Part shown: piece by piece, positions 1-10,841 of the stretch
Layout of the letters: each line of letters begins with the position of its first letter
Numbering within the stretch: position 1 is the stretch's first letter
Source: Aquilaria yunnanensis
Lineage: Eukaryota; Streptophyta; Magnoliopsida; Malvales; Thymelaeaceae
Direction: 5' to 3'
NCBI GenBank assembly: GCA_039654915.1
Contig: CM077597.1
Coordinates: 90,646,001 to 90,710,000 of the forward strand
DNA length: 64,000 nucleotides
The notes under the pieces: model-generated
What the model was told of the DNA's origin: nothing
The model's database searches: none
The model's input: the letters and a program-made list of their open reading frames with translations, nothing else
Position numbers and translations under genes: made by a program

Positions 1-2
1 GT

Positions 3-2237
3 GTGGACCCAGAAAAGGTAAAGGTTGTGGTGGAGTGGAAACGCCCAACAACTGTAACTGAAATCAGAAGTTTCTTGGGTTTGGCGGGCTATTATCGAAG
101 GTTTATTGAGAAATTTTCTATAATAGCTTCGTCATTGACTGCCTTGACAAGGAAGGCACAGAAGTTTATTTGGACTCCTAAGTGTGAGGAGAGTTTCCAG
201 GAGCTTAAGGAGAGATTGATTTCTGCTCCCATCTTAATCCTACCAGATCCGCATGAGACTTTTGTGGTTTATACCGATGCATCTGGGACAGGATTAGGAT
301 GTGTGTTGATGCAGGATAAGCAAGTGATTGCATATGGCTCTAGGCAGTTAAGGCCTAACGAATTGAATTACCCAGTGCATGATCTTGAGTTGGCAGCGGT
401 TGTGTTTGCCTTAAAGCTCTGGAGACATTACCTTATGGGAAGATCCTTTAAGATCTTTACGGACCATAAAAGTCTGAAGTATTTATTTACCCAAAAGGAT
501 CTTAACATGAGGCAGAGAAGGTGGATCGAGTATATCAAAGATTATGATTGCTCGATAGACTATTGTTCTGGTAAAGGCAACGTGGTTGCTGATGCCTTGA
601 GCCGTAAGTATTCAGGAGTGATACTCTCCAAGGATCAAGTAACACAAACTTCAAAAGATCCTAGTACAGAGCAATTTACTGTTTTATTTGAATTATGGAG
701 AGATTGGGAAATGGCTCAAGTCATGGTCCTTGAAATTCAGTCAGCATGGCTGACTAGAGTTAAGCAAGCTCAAGAGAATGATCTGAGCTTGAAAAGAGTT
801 TCTGGGGAGGAAAAGCATGGTACTGTGCTGAAGGAGTTTCAGTACAAGGATGGGTTACTTTATTTTGGTGACCGACTCTATGTGCCAGTTGAATTAAGGC
901 AACAAGTGTTGCAGGAAGCACATACGAGTAAGCTTAACGTTCACCCTGGTGTGAATAAGATGTACCATGACCTTAGGACTCATTTTTGGTGGCCAAAGTT
1001 TAAGAGAGACATATATGAATATGTGTCTAAGTGCCTCACCTGTCAAATGGTGAAGGCAGAGCATCAAAGGCCATCAGGAATGTTGCAAAGTTTACCCCTC
1101 CCAGAAAGGAAATGGGGATCCATCACCATGGACTTTTGTGTTGGGTTACCAAACACAAGAAGTCAGCATGATTCCATTTGGGTGGTGGTGGATAGGTTGA
1201 CAAAATCTGCACACTTTATCCCCATTAAAATCACTTATACCATGGAGAAGTTAGCCCAGTTGTATATCCGGGAAGTGGTAAGACTTCATGGTATTCCTGA
1301 TCAGATTGTATCTGATAGAGATCCCCGTTTTGTTTCAAGGTTTTGGAGTGCCTTTCAAAAGGCTATGGGTTCCGCTGTGAACCTAAGTACTGCATATCAC
1401 CCTCAGACTGATGGGCAATCTGAGCGGGTGATCCAAACCTTGGAAGATATGTTGCGAAGTTGTGTAATGGACTTCAAAGGGGATTGGGACCAACATCTGC
1501 CTTTGATTGAATTTGCTTATAATAATAGCTATCAAGAAGCTATTAAGATGGCGCCCTACGAAGCTTTGTATGGGCGTAAGTGTGTGACCCCTCATTGTTG
1601 GGCAGATAAAGCTGATGAAATAGTTGTTGGTCCAGAAATCATTGCCGAGACCACGGCAAAGATTAAGTTGATCCAAGCAAGGATCAAAGCTGCCTCTGAC
1701 CGGCAAGCTAAGTATGCCAATGTGCGAAGGAAAGACTTAGAGTTTGAGGTAGGAGACAAAGTACTCCTTAAAGTCTCTCCGATGAAGGGTGTGGCTAGGT
1801 TTGGCCAAAGGGGTAAGTTAGCACCAAGGTATATTGGTCCTTTTGAAATCCTCGAAAGGGTAGGAAAGGTGGCTTATCGGTTAGCTTTACCGCCAAGTTT
1901 GACCCATGTTCATAATGTATTTCATGTGAGTTCCTTAAGGAAGTGCATTGTGAACCCTGGGCAGGTGTTAAACCCACCCGTTATTCCTTTGAGGGAGGAC
2001 CTAAGTTATGAAGAACACCCCATCAAGTTTCTTGACCGACAAGTCCGGAAACTAAGAACCAAGCGGATCCCAATGGTCAAGGTACTATGGTCTAACCATG
2101 GGGAGGAAGAGGCCACTTGGGAGACCGAACAGGATATGCTAAAGCAGTATCCAAGTCTTTTTGGTCAGTTAAGTCAGAATTTGGAGGACCAAATTTCTAA
2201 AAGAGGGGAGAATGTGACAGCTCTCCTAGGTCACTAA
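3..2237 (+). CDS. Tekay-type chromovirus pol polyprotein, 3' part (RNase H, integrase, chromodomain)
   Basis: Open for 744 codons from the window edge, so the protease and most of the reverse transcriptase lie to the left. The first ~80 residues are the end of RT. RNase H follows with D92 (YTDAS), E129, D154 (TDH) and D197 (ADALSR). Integrase has a zinc module (H314, H327, C344, C347) and a catalytic D377, D438, E474 triad with 35 residues between the last two. A GPF/HNVFHVS module lies near 622-660 and a chromodomain-like tail ([11 protein letters not shown]) near 680-730. This domain order is that of Tekay/Del chromoviruses. It would copy and integrate the element, with the chromodomain guiding insertion into heterochromatin. 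The visible part has no stop or frameshift. The stop codon lies just inside the 3' LTR. Confidence 0.93.
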   Translation: MDPEKVKVVVEWKRPTTVTEIRSFLGLAGYYRRFIEKFSIIASSLTALTRKAQKFIWTPKCEESFQELKERLISAPILILPDPHETFVVYTDASGTGLGCVLMQDKQVIAYGSRQLRPNELNYPVHDLELAAVVFALKLWRHYLMGRSFKIFTDHKSLKYLFTQKDLNMRQRRWIEYIKDYDCSIDYCSGKGNVVADALSRKYSGVILSKDQVTQTSKDPSTEQFTVLFELWRDWEMAQVMVLEIQSAWLTRVKQAQENDLSLKRVSGEEKHGTVLKEFQYKDGLLYFGDRLYVPVELRQQVLQEAHTSKLNVHPGVNKMYHDLRTHFWWPKFKRDIYEYVSKCLTCQMVKAEHQRPSGMLQSLPLPERKWGSITMDFCVGLPNTRSQHDSIWVVVDRLTKSAHFIPIKITYTMEKLAQLYIREVVRLHGIPDQIVSDRDPRFVSRFWSAFQKAMGSAVNLSTAYHPQTDGQSERVIQTLEDMLRSCVMDFKGDWDQHLPLIEFAYNNSYQEAIKMAPYEALYGRKCVTPHCWADKADEIVVGPEIIAETTAKIKLIQARIKAASDRQAKYANVRRKDLEFEVGDKVLLKVSPMKGVARFGQRGKLAPRYIGPFEILERVGKVAYRLALPPSLTHVHNVFHVSSLRKCIVNPGQVLNPPVIPLREDLSYEEHPIKFLDRQVRKLRTKRIPMVKVLWSNHGEEEATWETEQDMLKQYPSLFGQLSQNLEDQISKRGENVTALLGH
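2199..2212 (+). promoter_or_regulatory. Polypurine tract of the Tekay element
   Basis: A purine run (AAAAGAGGGGAGAA) lies directly before the LTR start TGTGACAG. This is the expected primer for plus-strand synthesis. It lies within the last codons of pol. Confidence 0.8.
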
Positions 2238-4766
2238 TCAAGTAAGTATTTATTTTACTTTGATTAAGTGTTTATTAAATTAAGTACCTCAAGTTAGCGC
2301 CTTGTTAAGCAAGTAAGGTAAGCTTAATTAAGTAAGTGAGTTCCTAAGTGTGATTTGGCATAGTTAAGTCAAGACCATTAGTCATTCTAGCTTTTAGAAC
2401 CATCCTAGTAAGTTTTGACAACTTGTGACACTAAGTGTTCTTTTTGAGCCATTTAGAACTTAAGTGGCTAAAGTGTTCAAGAAAATTAAGTTTGGGAAGC
2501 TTTTAGTATGCTTTAAAACAAAGAAATGTGGTTTTGAGTGAGGGATTGGTGACTCATTTGAAACAAATAAGAGTATGAGGACTTAAGTGCAAGGAAGGGA
2601 GAAATTACCTTAAGTATCTACTTAAGTTAGTGTTCTTCTTCCTTAGCCATTTCTTGCATGCTCTAGAATTTCGTAGCTCCATTTTCTCTCTTAAAAACAC
2701 AGCTCAAACTTCCATTTTCTTGTAAGATTTCATCAAATTAAGGGTGCCCAAGGTGTTAGAAAGATCACCAAGCTTTGTTTGAGGTGTTCTTGCTTCATTT
2801 GATCTTTGGAAGCTTGTTTTGGATTCAAAATTCGTGGGTAAGCTTCTTGTGTTTATTTGGAGTGATTATAGGTTGTTTCTAGAGCTAGAAATGGTCTTAG
2901 TTTGATTGGTTTGGGTGCCAAATTGCTTTGGTTTTAGACTTGGAACTCAAGGAAGCTTGTGGAGCTAAGAAAGCTTATGTTGCATTGCTTGCTTGTGTGG
3001 CTAAATTGAGGTAAGGGTTCAAGTAATTAAGCTCAAATAATGCATGGTTTGGTAGTTTTGTGTGTGGGGATGAATTAGGAACAAGACCCATTAAGTTTGG
3101 TTTAGAATTGAGAGAGTTTGAGTAGGTTGTGTGCAAGAACGCACGCTGTCGCGCAACGCAGAGTAAGGCGTTGGCGACGCGTCGCCAAGTTCAACGCCAT
3201 ATTGGCGACTGGCGACGCGAGTTGGCGCCGTGTCGCCAGAAATCGAAATTGAACTCAGTGCGTTTGCTCTTCGGCGCCGCGTCGCCAAAAGCATTTACTC
3301 TTTGGCGCCGCGTCGCCAATGTGCATTTTGGCCTTTTGTTCCGGCCATCTTAAGAACAACTTAGACTCTCGGTTTCTATCCCTAGGCTATTCTAAGACGT
3401 TCCATAGCCTCGGTTGGGTCTAAAATTCATTCCTGAGGCAGGAATTGTGCTTTATTTGAGAGGTAGTCAAGTTGTGTGGTTAAGGAAAGAAAATGTGATT
3501 TGGTGGCTAAGTAATTTCAAAGTATTTAACCTTTTGAATGAGCAATAAGGGGATTAAGTGGGTTTTTAGACTCTTTATTGGCCGTATAGAGTATAAATTA
3601 TATATGGTTAATGAAGAGAAAAACCTAAGTCGATCCCGACCGAACCTTTTGGTTTGGTAAGCAAGCTACCATGAGTGTTCTAAGTTAAACCTTGAAGGTT
3701 TGGCTAGTTAAACCACATAGGAAGACTACCCTGCGCAATAAATCAAGGGTAAAGACGGGCAAGTTTGAGAGAGGTGACGACCTACTCTAGAACCCGTAGG
3801 TGGGACAAAGAGAGGTAAAGTATCCGGGATACGAGGGCCAGTATCTCAAGTACCTCAGCCGTTTGAGCTCACGGCAAAGTTTCAAGGCACTTAGAGTGCA
3901 GAAAGTCCCAAGTGCATATGCCATGTACATTTCACGCCATACATCCATACATTGCATAATTTATATATTGTTGATTGTTTGAGTTGTTTGTTGATTGAAT
4001 TGCTTGTTTGGTTGCTTGGTTGTCATTTTTGCATAGAATTGCTGCATTTTCCTTGCAGGTATTCAAGGGATCCTTATTGAGTACTTTCAAGTACTCACTC
4101 CCTTAAGTTTTATTGTGCAGGACCTAACTCCGGGCCTAGTCATTAGTGGCTAGCTGAGGTCTAAGTTTTCTGTTTTGCAGGTATTTTTCTTGTGAATCCT
4201 TGTGATTCTCAGTTACTTATAATGTAAGTTATGTACTAACCAAGTTGTGCCTTTACAGTGTAGAGGCTAAGAGTACATAAGAACAAGATATAGTGAAGGG
4301 TTTACACTTGGAGCTTGGCATAGCTCAAGGTGGGACTCAAGTAGTTGATCTTAGTTAGTTAATTTTGTCTCTTGTACATAGTACCTTGTGTACTAAGTTA
4401 GTTGCCTCTAATAGGATACATTGAGATGTAAATCCATCTTGTTACTTTTGGGTGCATGCTCGAGATGTAATGTATGCACAAACTGTTTCTTGTAGTTTAA
4501 GCAACCAGTATTTTCAAGGTCTTGGCACATTTTATATATGTTTTAGTGAAATGCTCGAGCAATGTTTTCAATCCACGACTTATAAATTCGTTTGCATTGC
4601 CAAGACAGAAGCATGCATAACTTAAACTGAGTAGGCTATAAAACTAGTTGCATATAAATTGTTTAATTTATATTGACAAGTAATAGTTAGCCAATGGTAA
4701 CTAGTGGGATTCATAAATCCCTAAGGGCCTACAAGATTAGGGGCACTGGGGCCCCGTTCCGTCACA
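2213..4766 (+). repeat. 3' LTR of the Tekay element (2554 bp)
   Basis: It starts TGTGAC right after the polypurine tract and ends GTCACA, giving a 6-bp inverted terminal match in TG...CA form. It ends against the last codon of the LOG copy of element A, so the Tekay element inserted into element A. The 5' LTR is outside the window, so the TSD cannot be checked. A diverged relative of this LTR lies at 58858-60640. I see no gene in it; the short frames near 3100-3350 only reflect its GC-rich stretch. Confidence 0.85.
3171..3319. repeat. Cluster of GC-rich palindromes in the Tekay LTR
   Basis: The perfect 18-bp palindrome TTGGCGACGCGTCGCCAA sits at 3171-3188. Three close variants of the form TTGGCGCCGNGTCGCCA follow near 3222, 3271 and 3302. 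The surrounding LTR is AT-rich and lacks them. Confidence 0.75.
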
Positions 4767-4770
4767 ACAA

Positions 4771-5399
4771 CTATGGGATTGAACTGGTCAGGAAAGGCTG
4801 TCGTGTCCAGTCTATCTGAATCATTGCTGGATCTGGTTCAGGAACAAAAGCTTGCATTTTATCAAGCAATTCTTCAGCAGTTTTTGCGAATATTAGGATT
4901 TGTCGTGCTACTCTTGATATAAAATTCTTCTGCACTGCATAATCCACAAAAGCTATCAGACCTGTAAAGAAATCGTTAACATTCAAAAGCCCAATGGGTT
5001 TCTGGTGCAAATTAAGTTGGGCCATAGAAGCAATTTGGAAAACTTCTCCCAATGTACCGAAACCACCTGGTAGAGCGATAAAAGCATCAGCATTAAGAAA
5101 CATTTGTAAGACACGCTCTTGCAAATTTTAACCACTAGTTCTTCTCCAATGGTGCCCCCAGAAACAAGTTTCAGAGGTGCAGGGATAATGCCCAGAACTT
5201 GGCTTCCTCCTAGAGATGCTGCTGATGCTACACCTCCCATCAATCCGACACTACCTCCTCCATAAACTAAGTGTATTTTTCGCTCAGCTAATACTCTACC
5301 TAAATGGTTGGCTGCCTTCAAGTACTCTTCATCTTTTCCAAGAAAAGCTCCAGAAAATACACAAATACTTCGGGATTTACAAGTTGAGGTTTTCTCCAT
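4771..5399 (-). pseudogene. LOG-like cytokinin-activating phosphoribohydrolase, one-base frameshift (A copy)
   Basis: Homologue of plant LONELY GUY enzymes, which release free cytokinin bases from their riboside 5'-monophosphates. The frame starts at ATG 5399 (MEKTSTCKS). It has the GGGSVGLMGG stretch and, after the break, the family signature PGGFGTLGE. Compared with the 630-nt copy at 42320-42949 it is 629 nt long: one A is missing near 5127-5131, which shifts the frame just before the conserved QERVLQM helix. The remainder is open to the TAG stop. There are no introns, although plant LOG genes normally have several. The Tekay LTR starts four bases beyond the stop. Confidence 0.88.
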
Positions 5400-5439
5400 T
5401 CCTATTCTTACACTTGTGAGAAAAGAGGAAAAGAGGATA

Positions 5440-5447
5440 TATTTATA
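5440..5447 (-). promoter_or_regulatory. TATA box upstream of LOG (A copy)
   Basis: TATAAATA on the minus strand, about 41 bases before the LOG ATG. The same box sits at the same spacing before LOG in element B. Confidence 0.5.
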
Positions 5448-5479
5448 GAGGTAAAGCAATAATTTTATTTTCAAGAATG

Positions 5480-5800
5480 GATACATTATTGCCAGCTATA
5501 CACAGTAGTCACGACTATGACTCTGGGCAGGAATGGGTACATTATTGTCAAAAAGGGGAGGAAAATTTTCCAAAATAGCTGCTAGCATGTACAGTAGTTG
5601 TGACTGTAGCTTACGTCAGGAGTAGGTACGTGATTGTCGGAAGAAAAGGAAAATTTCAAAAGTGGCATCTATATACAGTAGTCATAATTGTAGCTCATGT
5701 CAAGAGTGGGTTCATTATTGCCAAAAGGGGAGGAAAATTTCAAAAGCGACAGCTAGCATGTATAGTAATCATGACTTTGGTCCACGTCTTCCACTGGCTT
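5480..5800 (-). repeat. Imperfect tandem repeats between the third zinc-finger gene and LOG (A copy)
   Basis: Several diverged units contain the theme 'gac(t)actgta ... gctgtc/gccact tttgaaattttcc ... caataatgtaccca ctcctgac'. They correspond to the 87-bp repeats at 41790-42250 in element B. No coding capacity is evident. Confidence 0.7.
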
Positions 5801-5827
5801 TGCGTCCAGTAAGGGCTTCAATGCCCT

Positions 5828-6376
5828 CTATGAATCGGCAATTTGCATCCCATCTAGTTTTCTCACAAACTGGCAAACAGGGTCGTTTAAAGTCAGATTC
5901 CCAAGACTGTAACAATTTCGTTCTTTATGGAAAGTTATCCATAAATTGATAACTTCATATTGCACTAATCCACAAGGATGCGCTTCAAGAGTCCCTCGGA
6001 TGTCTTCCAGAGATTCCTTACGCAGGCCATTCTTGATGAATTTTCTTTTATCTTCAAGATTTCTGGTGATCATCCCTAAAGAACGACATTTAGAATCATA
6101 AATCCAATGTCCACATTTATGACAGACGCCTAACCTCTTTGCTCTTCGCTTCTTGGCATAAGTGCTTTTACCAAAGCCGGGCATGCGGGGTATGAATGTA
6201 TCTGAAACTTCACCAGCCGAACGGACCTTAGCTTTAATTGACCACCGCACATTATCAGGAATGCCTTTGTGCATAAATACTCTGATTCTTTCACACCTAA
6301 CTTGGTAAATCTTTTTAAGAACATTTATTGGGAGGGAAGGAAAATACTTTCGCAGGGCGGAAAGAGAAGAATCCAT
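5828..6376 (-). CDS. 182-residue basic zinc-finger-like protein, third paralogue (A copy)
   Basis: Intact 182-codon frame starting MDSSLSALRKYFPSLP. It belongs to a family seen seven times in this window. Layout: a hydrophobic, possibly helical N-terminal third, a basic stretch (YAKKRRAKR, residues 73-81), a cysteine cluster at 85-97, and a charged C-terminal half with conserved NDPVCQFVRKLDG. The cluster reads CHKC-GHWIYDSKC: the third ligand expected at position 93 is Tyr rather than Cys, so the finger may not bind zinc normally. The basic-plus-cysteine arrangement resembles carlavirus nucleic-acid-binding proteins (Pfam Carla_C4), by recollection of the family pattern. A minus-strand TATA box lies upstream at 6456-6463. 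Function is unknown; nucleic-acid binding is inferred. Confidence 0.8.
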   Translation of the reverse strand: MDSSLSALRKYFPSLPINVLKKIYQVRCERIRVFMHKGIPDNVRWSIKAKVRSAGEVSDTFIPRMPGFGKSTYAKKRRAKRLGVCHKCGHWIYDSKCRSLGMITRNLEDKRKFIKNGLRKESLEDIRGTLEAHPCGLVQYEVINLWITFHKERNCYSLGNLTLNDPVCQFVRKLDGMQIADS

Positions 6377-6455
6377 TGTCGAGAAAAGAATTTAAAAGAA
6401 GAAAGGAAGAAATCAATTATTGTAGGAAACTGAAATAAGCGACTAGAAGAACACA

Positions 6456-6463
6456 CATTTATA
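6456..6463 (-). promoter_or_regulatory. TATA box upstream of the third zinc-finger gene (A copy)
   Basis: TATAAATG on the minus strand, preceded by the conserved 'TTATCCTTCATCGC' context also found before the paralogue and LOG. It is about 80 bases before the ATG at 6376. Confidence 0.5.
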
Positions 6464-6604
6464 GCGATGAAGGATAACGTGTTTAGTACGCTTACAGGAG
6501 CAAGTACATTATTGTCAAAAGAAAGACAAATGACAGCTTATAGCAATCATGACTGTGGCTCTAATCTTCCACTGGTTTATGTCCAGTAATGGCTTCAATG
6601 CCTT

Positions 6605-7153
6605 CTATAAGTTGGGGATTTGCTTCCCATCCAATTTTCTTACAAGTTGGCAAACAGGGTCGTTTATAGTCAGATTTTGGGGACTATAACGGTCTCGTTC
6701 TTGATGGTAAGTTCTCCATAAATCGACTATTTCGCGTTGTACTATTCCACAAGAATGCGTTTCAAGAGTCCCTCGTATATCCTCCAGAGATTCCTTACGT
6801 AAACCATTCTTAATGAATTTTCTTTTATCTTCACGATTTTTGGAGATGTATCCTAAAGAGCGGCATTTAGTATTGCAATTCCATCGTCCGCATTTATAAC
6901 ATACATCTAGCCTCTTCGCTCTTCGCTTTTTGCCATAAGCTCTTTTACCTAAGCCGGGCATACGAAGCATAAATGCATCTGGAACTTCACCAGCCGAACG
7001 GACCTTAGCTTCAATTATCCACTGCACATTGTCAGGAACGCCCTTGCATATAAAAACTCTGATTCTTTCACATCTAGCACGGTAGATCTTTTTAAGAACA
7101 TTTATTGGAAGAGAAGAAAAGTATTTTCGCAGGGTAGAAAGAGTAGAATCCAT
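6605..7153 (-). CDS. 182-residue basic zinc-finger-like protein, second paralogue (A copy)
   Basis: Intact 182-codon frame starting MDSTLSTLRKYF. It has the basic patch YGKKRRAKR and a full C85-x2-C88-x4-C93-x3-C97 finger (CYKCGRWNCNTKC). The conserved tail is NDPVCQLVRKLDGKQ. It is closest to the second paralogue of element B (40428-40976), so the two copies are positional orthologues. It is separated from the third paralogue by a ~230-bp non-coding spacer that carries a TATA box. Likely a nucleic-acid-binding protein, inferred from the basic patch and finger; no enzymatic motif is visible. Confidence 0.83.
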   Translation of the reverse strand: MDSTLSTLRKYFSSLPINVLKKIYRARCERIRVFICKGVPDNVQWIIEAKVRSAGEVPDAFMLRMPGLGKRAYGKKRRAKRLDVCYKCGRWNCNTKCRSLGYISKNREDKRKFIKNGLRKESLEDIRGTLETHSCGIVQREIVDLWRTYHQERDRYSPQNLTINDPVCQLVRKLDGKQIPNL

Positions 7154-7256
7154 TGATGAGAGAAGAATTTAAGGGATGAGGGAAAGGGCTATGAAATAAC
7201 CGACTTTGAAAGTTACGGAGAACCGTATCCGCTGCTTAATCGGAAAGAAGAACATG

Positions 7257-7264
7257 CATTTATA
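7257..7264 (-). promoter_or_regulatory. TATA box upstream of the second zinc-finger gene (A copy)
   Basis: TATAAATG on the minus strand with the same upstream context (TTATCCATTTCATCAC) as the element B copy. It is about 105 bases before the ATG at 7153. Confidence 0.5.
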
Positions 7265-7428
7265 GTGATGAAATGGATAACGTGTCGATTACACTTACGG
7301 GAGCAAGTATATTATTGTCAAAAGAAAAATGTAAATTTTTCCAAATATGACAAATTGTATGTACAGTAATTGTGACTGTGGCTCACATCTTCCACTGGTT
7401 TTACGTCCAGTAACGGCATTAACGGCTT

Positions 7429-7973
7429 CTATGAGTCGAGGATTTGCTTCCCATCCAGTTTTCTTATAAGCTGGTAAACAGGGTCGTTTACAGTCAGATT
7501 CCCGAGACTGTACCGGTTTCATTCTTCATGAAAAATATTCCATAAACCAAGAAGTTCACGTTGCACAGATCCATAAGAATGCGTCTCAAGAGTCAATTGG
7601 ATATCATCCAATGAGTCCTTACTCAGGCCATTCTTGACCGTATTTTATCTTCTCAATTATTAGAGATCATTCCTAAAGAACGACATTTAGTATTACAAGT
7701 CCACCGACCACATTTATGACAGACTTGTAACCTTTTCGCTCTTCGCTTTTTGGCATAAGAGCTTTTGCCTACACCAGGCATGTGAGACACAAATGCCTCT
7801 GGGATTTCTCCTGCCAGACAAACCTTAGCTTCGATTAACCATCGTATATCTTCAGGGATTCCTTTGTGCATCAAAACTCTCAATCGTTCACAACAAACTC
7901 GGTAGATCTTTTTGAGAATGTTCATTGGGAGAAAAGGAAAATATTTTTGCAAGGCAGAAAAAGTAGGATCCAT
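7429..7973 (-). pseudogene. 182-residue zinc-finger-like protein, first paralogue, broken (A copy)
   Basis: The first 106 codons (MDPTFSALQK...) are open and differ from the first paralogue of element B at only eight residues. The finger CHKCGRWTCNTKC is intact. Then a four-base deletion near 7635-7640 shifts the frame, and a CGA-to-TGA change occurs further on. The end of the gene is still recognisable up to the TAG at 7429. The protein would be truncated after the finger. Confidence 0.85.
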
Positions 7974-10841
7974 TTTCTAGAGGGAAGTAAAAGAAAGAAA
8001 TGGTGAAGGAATCAGCTATTATGGGCAACTGAGAGAACCGACTTGAGAGTCACGGAGTACCGTATCCGCCACTTAACCGGAAAAGTGGATCCTACTTAGA
8101 TATTTCTTATCTTTGATATTCCATCGAGCTGACGTCGATCTAGTCCTCGATTATTGAATCCATTGCCCGCTTTTGACAAATTATCAACGACAATATTTCT
8201 TGATGTCTGTCTTATCTTTGACCATGGCTATCTTTTATCTTGGATACCGCTAAACTGACATCAATTCTGTCCTTCCAGGTGTAGCCTCGATTATTGAATC
8301 GATTGCTAGGCTTTTGACAATATTGTCTACTTTATCCTTGAATTCCTGATGGGGCTGGGTCCCGCGTATTAGCTGTGCATCCAGTGATAGATTAGTAAAA
8401 GCTGATGTCATTGAGATGTCAGCTTATACTGCTGTAACGGTGCCATGGATGTGCTTCCCATTTGATCCCTGTTGTATAAAAGCCATGTATGCATGATGTG
8501 AAATGCATGAATGCAGAGCATGTGTAACTGATAGTTCTTTTTTGTTTTGAATTTTTTTTTATGGATCTAGTTCTTCATGTCTTTGCTTTATTGGATCCTC
8601 TTTGTAATTGCCTTCTTGGACTATCATTGAATCTCTTTATGCTTCCCAGCTCTTGTCCATTGCCTCAAAGCCCAACTCTTTTTCGAAAGTCCCTTCAAAG
8701 AAGTTTTTCTAGACTTGTTTCTGAATTTTTGTGTCAACTTCCTTAATGTTGGCTCGCTTCACACTTTATATTTTTTCGGGTATTCATTCGTTGTCATGGA
8801 TTTGATACCATCAAAGGCTTAACTTTCAATGTCTCTTTGCCCATTTTCTTGTGGCCATGCCGACACTTACTTATTCCCATGTTATAATCTGAATGATTGC
8901 TCCTCTTTGAACTCAGGTTCTGATCCATAAGACTTGCCCCCTTGTTTATTGAGCTTCTTTATTGGCAGTACTCTTCTTACGCTTCGTAGAGACTACTTTG
9001 CCCCCTGAATACGGTGTTTATGTGGATAAAAGGTATCATCTTGCCTTTGATTTAACAGAAGGTCGAGCATTTTTAGACCATTGTGATGGTGCTTGATCGT
9101 GAATTTCTCTTACAAGAACCACATCTTTTTAAAGAAAGTCTCAAGCTATCTCCTCACTTTTAAGTCTACACACATTAATGAATAATGGTTTAGCCTTAAA
9201 GAAAAACTTTCATCAATTTGCAAAGCTTGATCAAGTAACTTACGGTCTTTGTTTTTAATTAAAATATCCTGTCATTCTCCCCCTTTTCAACTCGAAGACA
9301 TAAACTGTGCAAGGCAATTAGGTAGAAACATGATTTACAATGATAGCTTTTTAGCTGAGTGAGGATGATATCAAAAATAAATTTTAGGTCTGAGGAAAGT
9401 TAAGTTTGAATTTTTTTTTATCGTAGTCTTTTAGCTGAATGAGAATGATATCAAGAGGTAAATGTTCGGTCTGAGGAAAGTCAAGTTTGAGTGGTGTGAA
9501 GTGAGAGTCTTTTAATACTACCCGTGAGCAGATTTGATTATGGTGAAAAACTCAATAGTGATGACCTCAAACTTGCCACTTTTTCTAGAAAGTTAGACCT
9601 CATCTGTTGCCCCCCAACTATCGTAATCTTTAAGTACGCTTGGCTTGAGGGTTGTTTTTGTCTTCTAAACCGCCTTTGCAGGTTTTCAGTCTAGAATCCA
9701 TAGCTCATTTTTTTTCTTTTCTTTCTTTTGCTCTAACTTGAGCCTCTTTTCTTTTTTTTTTTTTTAATTTTTTTTTGTTTTTTTTTTTTGTGTGAGCTAT
9801 GGTGATGACATACTTGATAACTCTCTTGAAGTAAGATGACTCAAGTGGCCTTGCTTGCTCGTGCTTGTTCTCAGTCCTTTTTGGTTTTGAATTTTCCCTT
9901 AATGGATTCTGATAGAAGGGATAAACTTCTTTCTTTTTTGGAGTTTGTGTTGCAGAGAAGCTCTCTTGAAGTGAGATGATTCAAGTGGCTTTACTTGCTT
10001 GTGCTTGCTCTTAGTCCTTTTTGTTTTGAATTTTCCCTTGTTGTCTTTTGATGGAAGGGATGAACTTTTTTCCTTTTTGGAGTTTGTGTTGCGGAGAACC
10101 GAGAACCTTTTCTTGTGTTGAGCATTCATGAGAATTGGGAGGCCATTGAAGCCTTTTAATATGAGAGCTACCTTCTTTGGAAGCTAACCTCAGACTTCTT
10201 GCAAGGATGTTGATAATACTGTGAATTCTTTTTCGAGAGTTGAGGTGCAACATTTGAAATCATTCTCACTAGATTTGGCAGCACCTTGAAGATCACTACT
10301 ATCAAATCTTTCTTAACTTTCATTTTCACCCACGAGTAGTATCGTTTACAAAGTAAAGTGTGATAGCAATATTGGATAATGTAATGGTAAAGAGTGAGAG
10401 ATAGGGGTAAAAATGGAATTTTTTTGGTAAAAAGTGGTAGAATGCACATATTAAATCTTTTTGTTGTACCAGAAAAAGAATAGCATGTGTCCATTTAACA
10501 AAGACTACACCCTAGATTCTGGACTAAATCTAGGAGATTTTTACTATTAAATTACTTTTGCAAGCTTTCAAAGATACAAGTTTATTCAAAGGATTCCCTG
10601 TCATTCAAAAGTGTGTGCGGACTGTTAGATCGGATCTGACTTGGAGCCCTTCCAAAATCAATGTAATTCCATCTCAAAATCTTTACTTTCAATTACCAAT
10701 CACATCGGGCCTAGCAACTTGGACTCGGCCAACTGTTGGACCTTGAGTTTCAGTGCCACACAATTTTCAGTTAAATGCGCGATTGAACTTTTTTTGGTAA
10801 TCACATTTGGCATTTGGGTCACACCAACTTGGAAGAGAAGG
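7974..10841 (-). other. Non-coding internal region of element A between protease and cargo genes
   Basis: No gene seen. It is homologous to 36504-39632 of element B, in reverse orientation. It includes the short repeats around 8100-8340 ('attgaatcgattgc...'), a T-rich stretch near 9700-9790, and two imperfect ~165-bp repeats near 9840-10110 ('cttcaagtgagatgattcaagtggc'). Reverse transcriptase, RNase H and integrase would be expected here in an autonomous Tat element and are missing. Confidence 0.75.

Noticed and set aside
1383..1706. 107-codon antisense frame within Tekay pol
   Set aside because: Lies entirely opposite the integrase coding region, with no motif.
3129..3353. Frames on both strands in the GC-rich part of the Tekay LTR
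   Set aside because: By-products of the repeated palindromes; no homology recognised.
4771..5399. LOG copy as a normal host gene
   Set aside because: Intronless, frameshifted, and embedded in element A with the same cargo order as element B.
5600..5949. Overlapping plus-strand frames near the LOG pseudogene
   Set aside because: They read the 87-bp repeat units and the antisense of the third zinc-finger gene.
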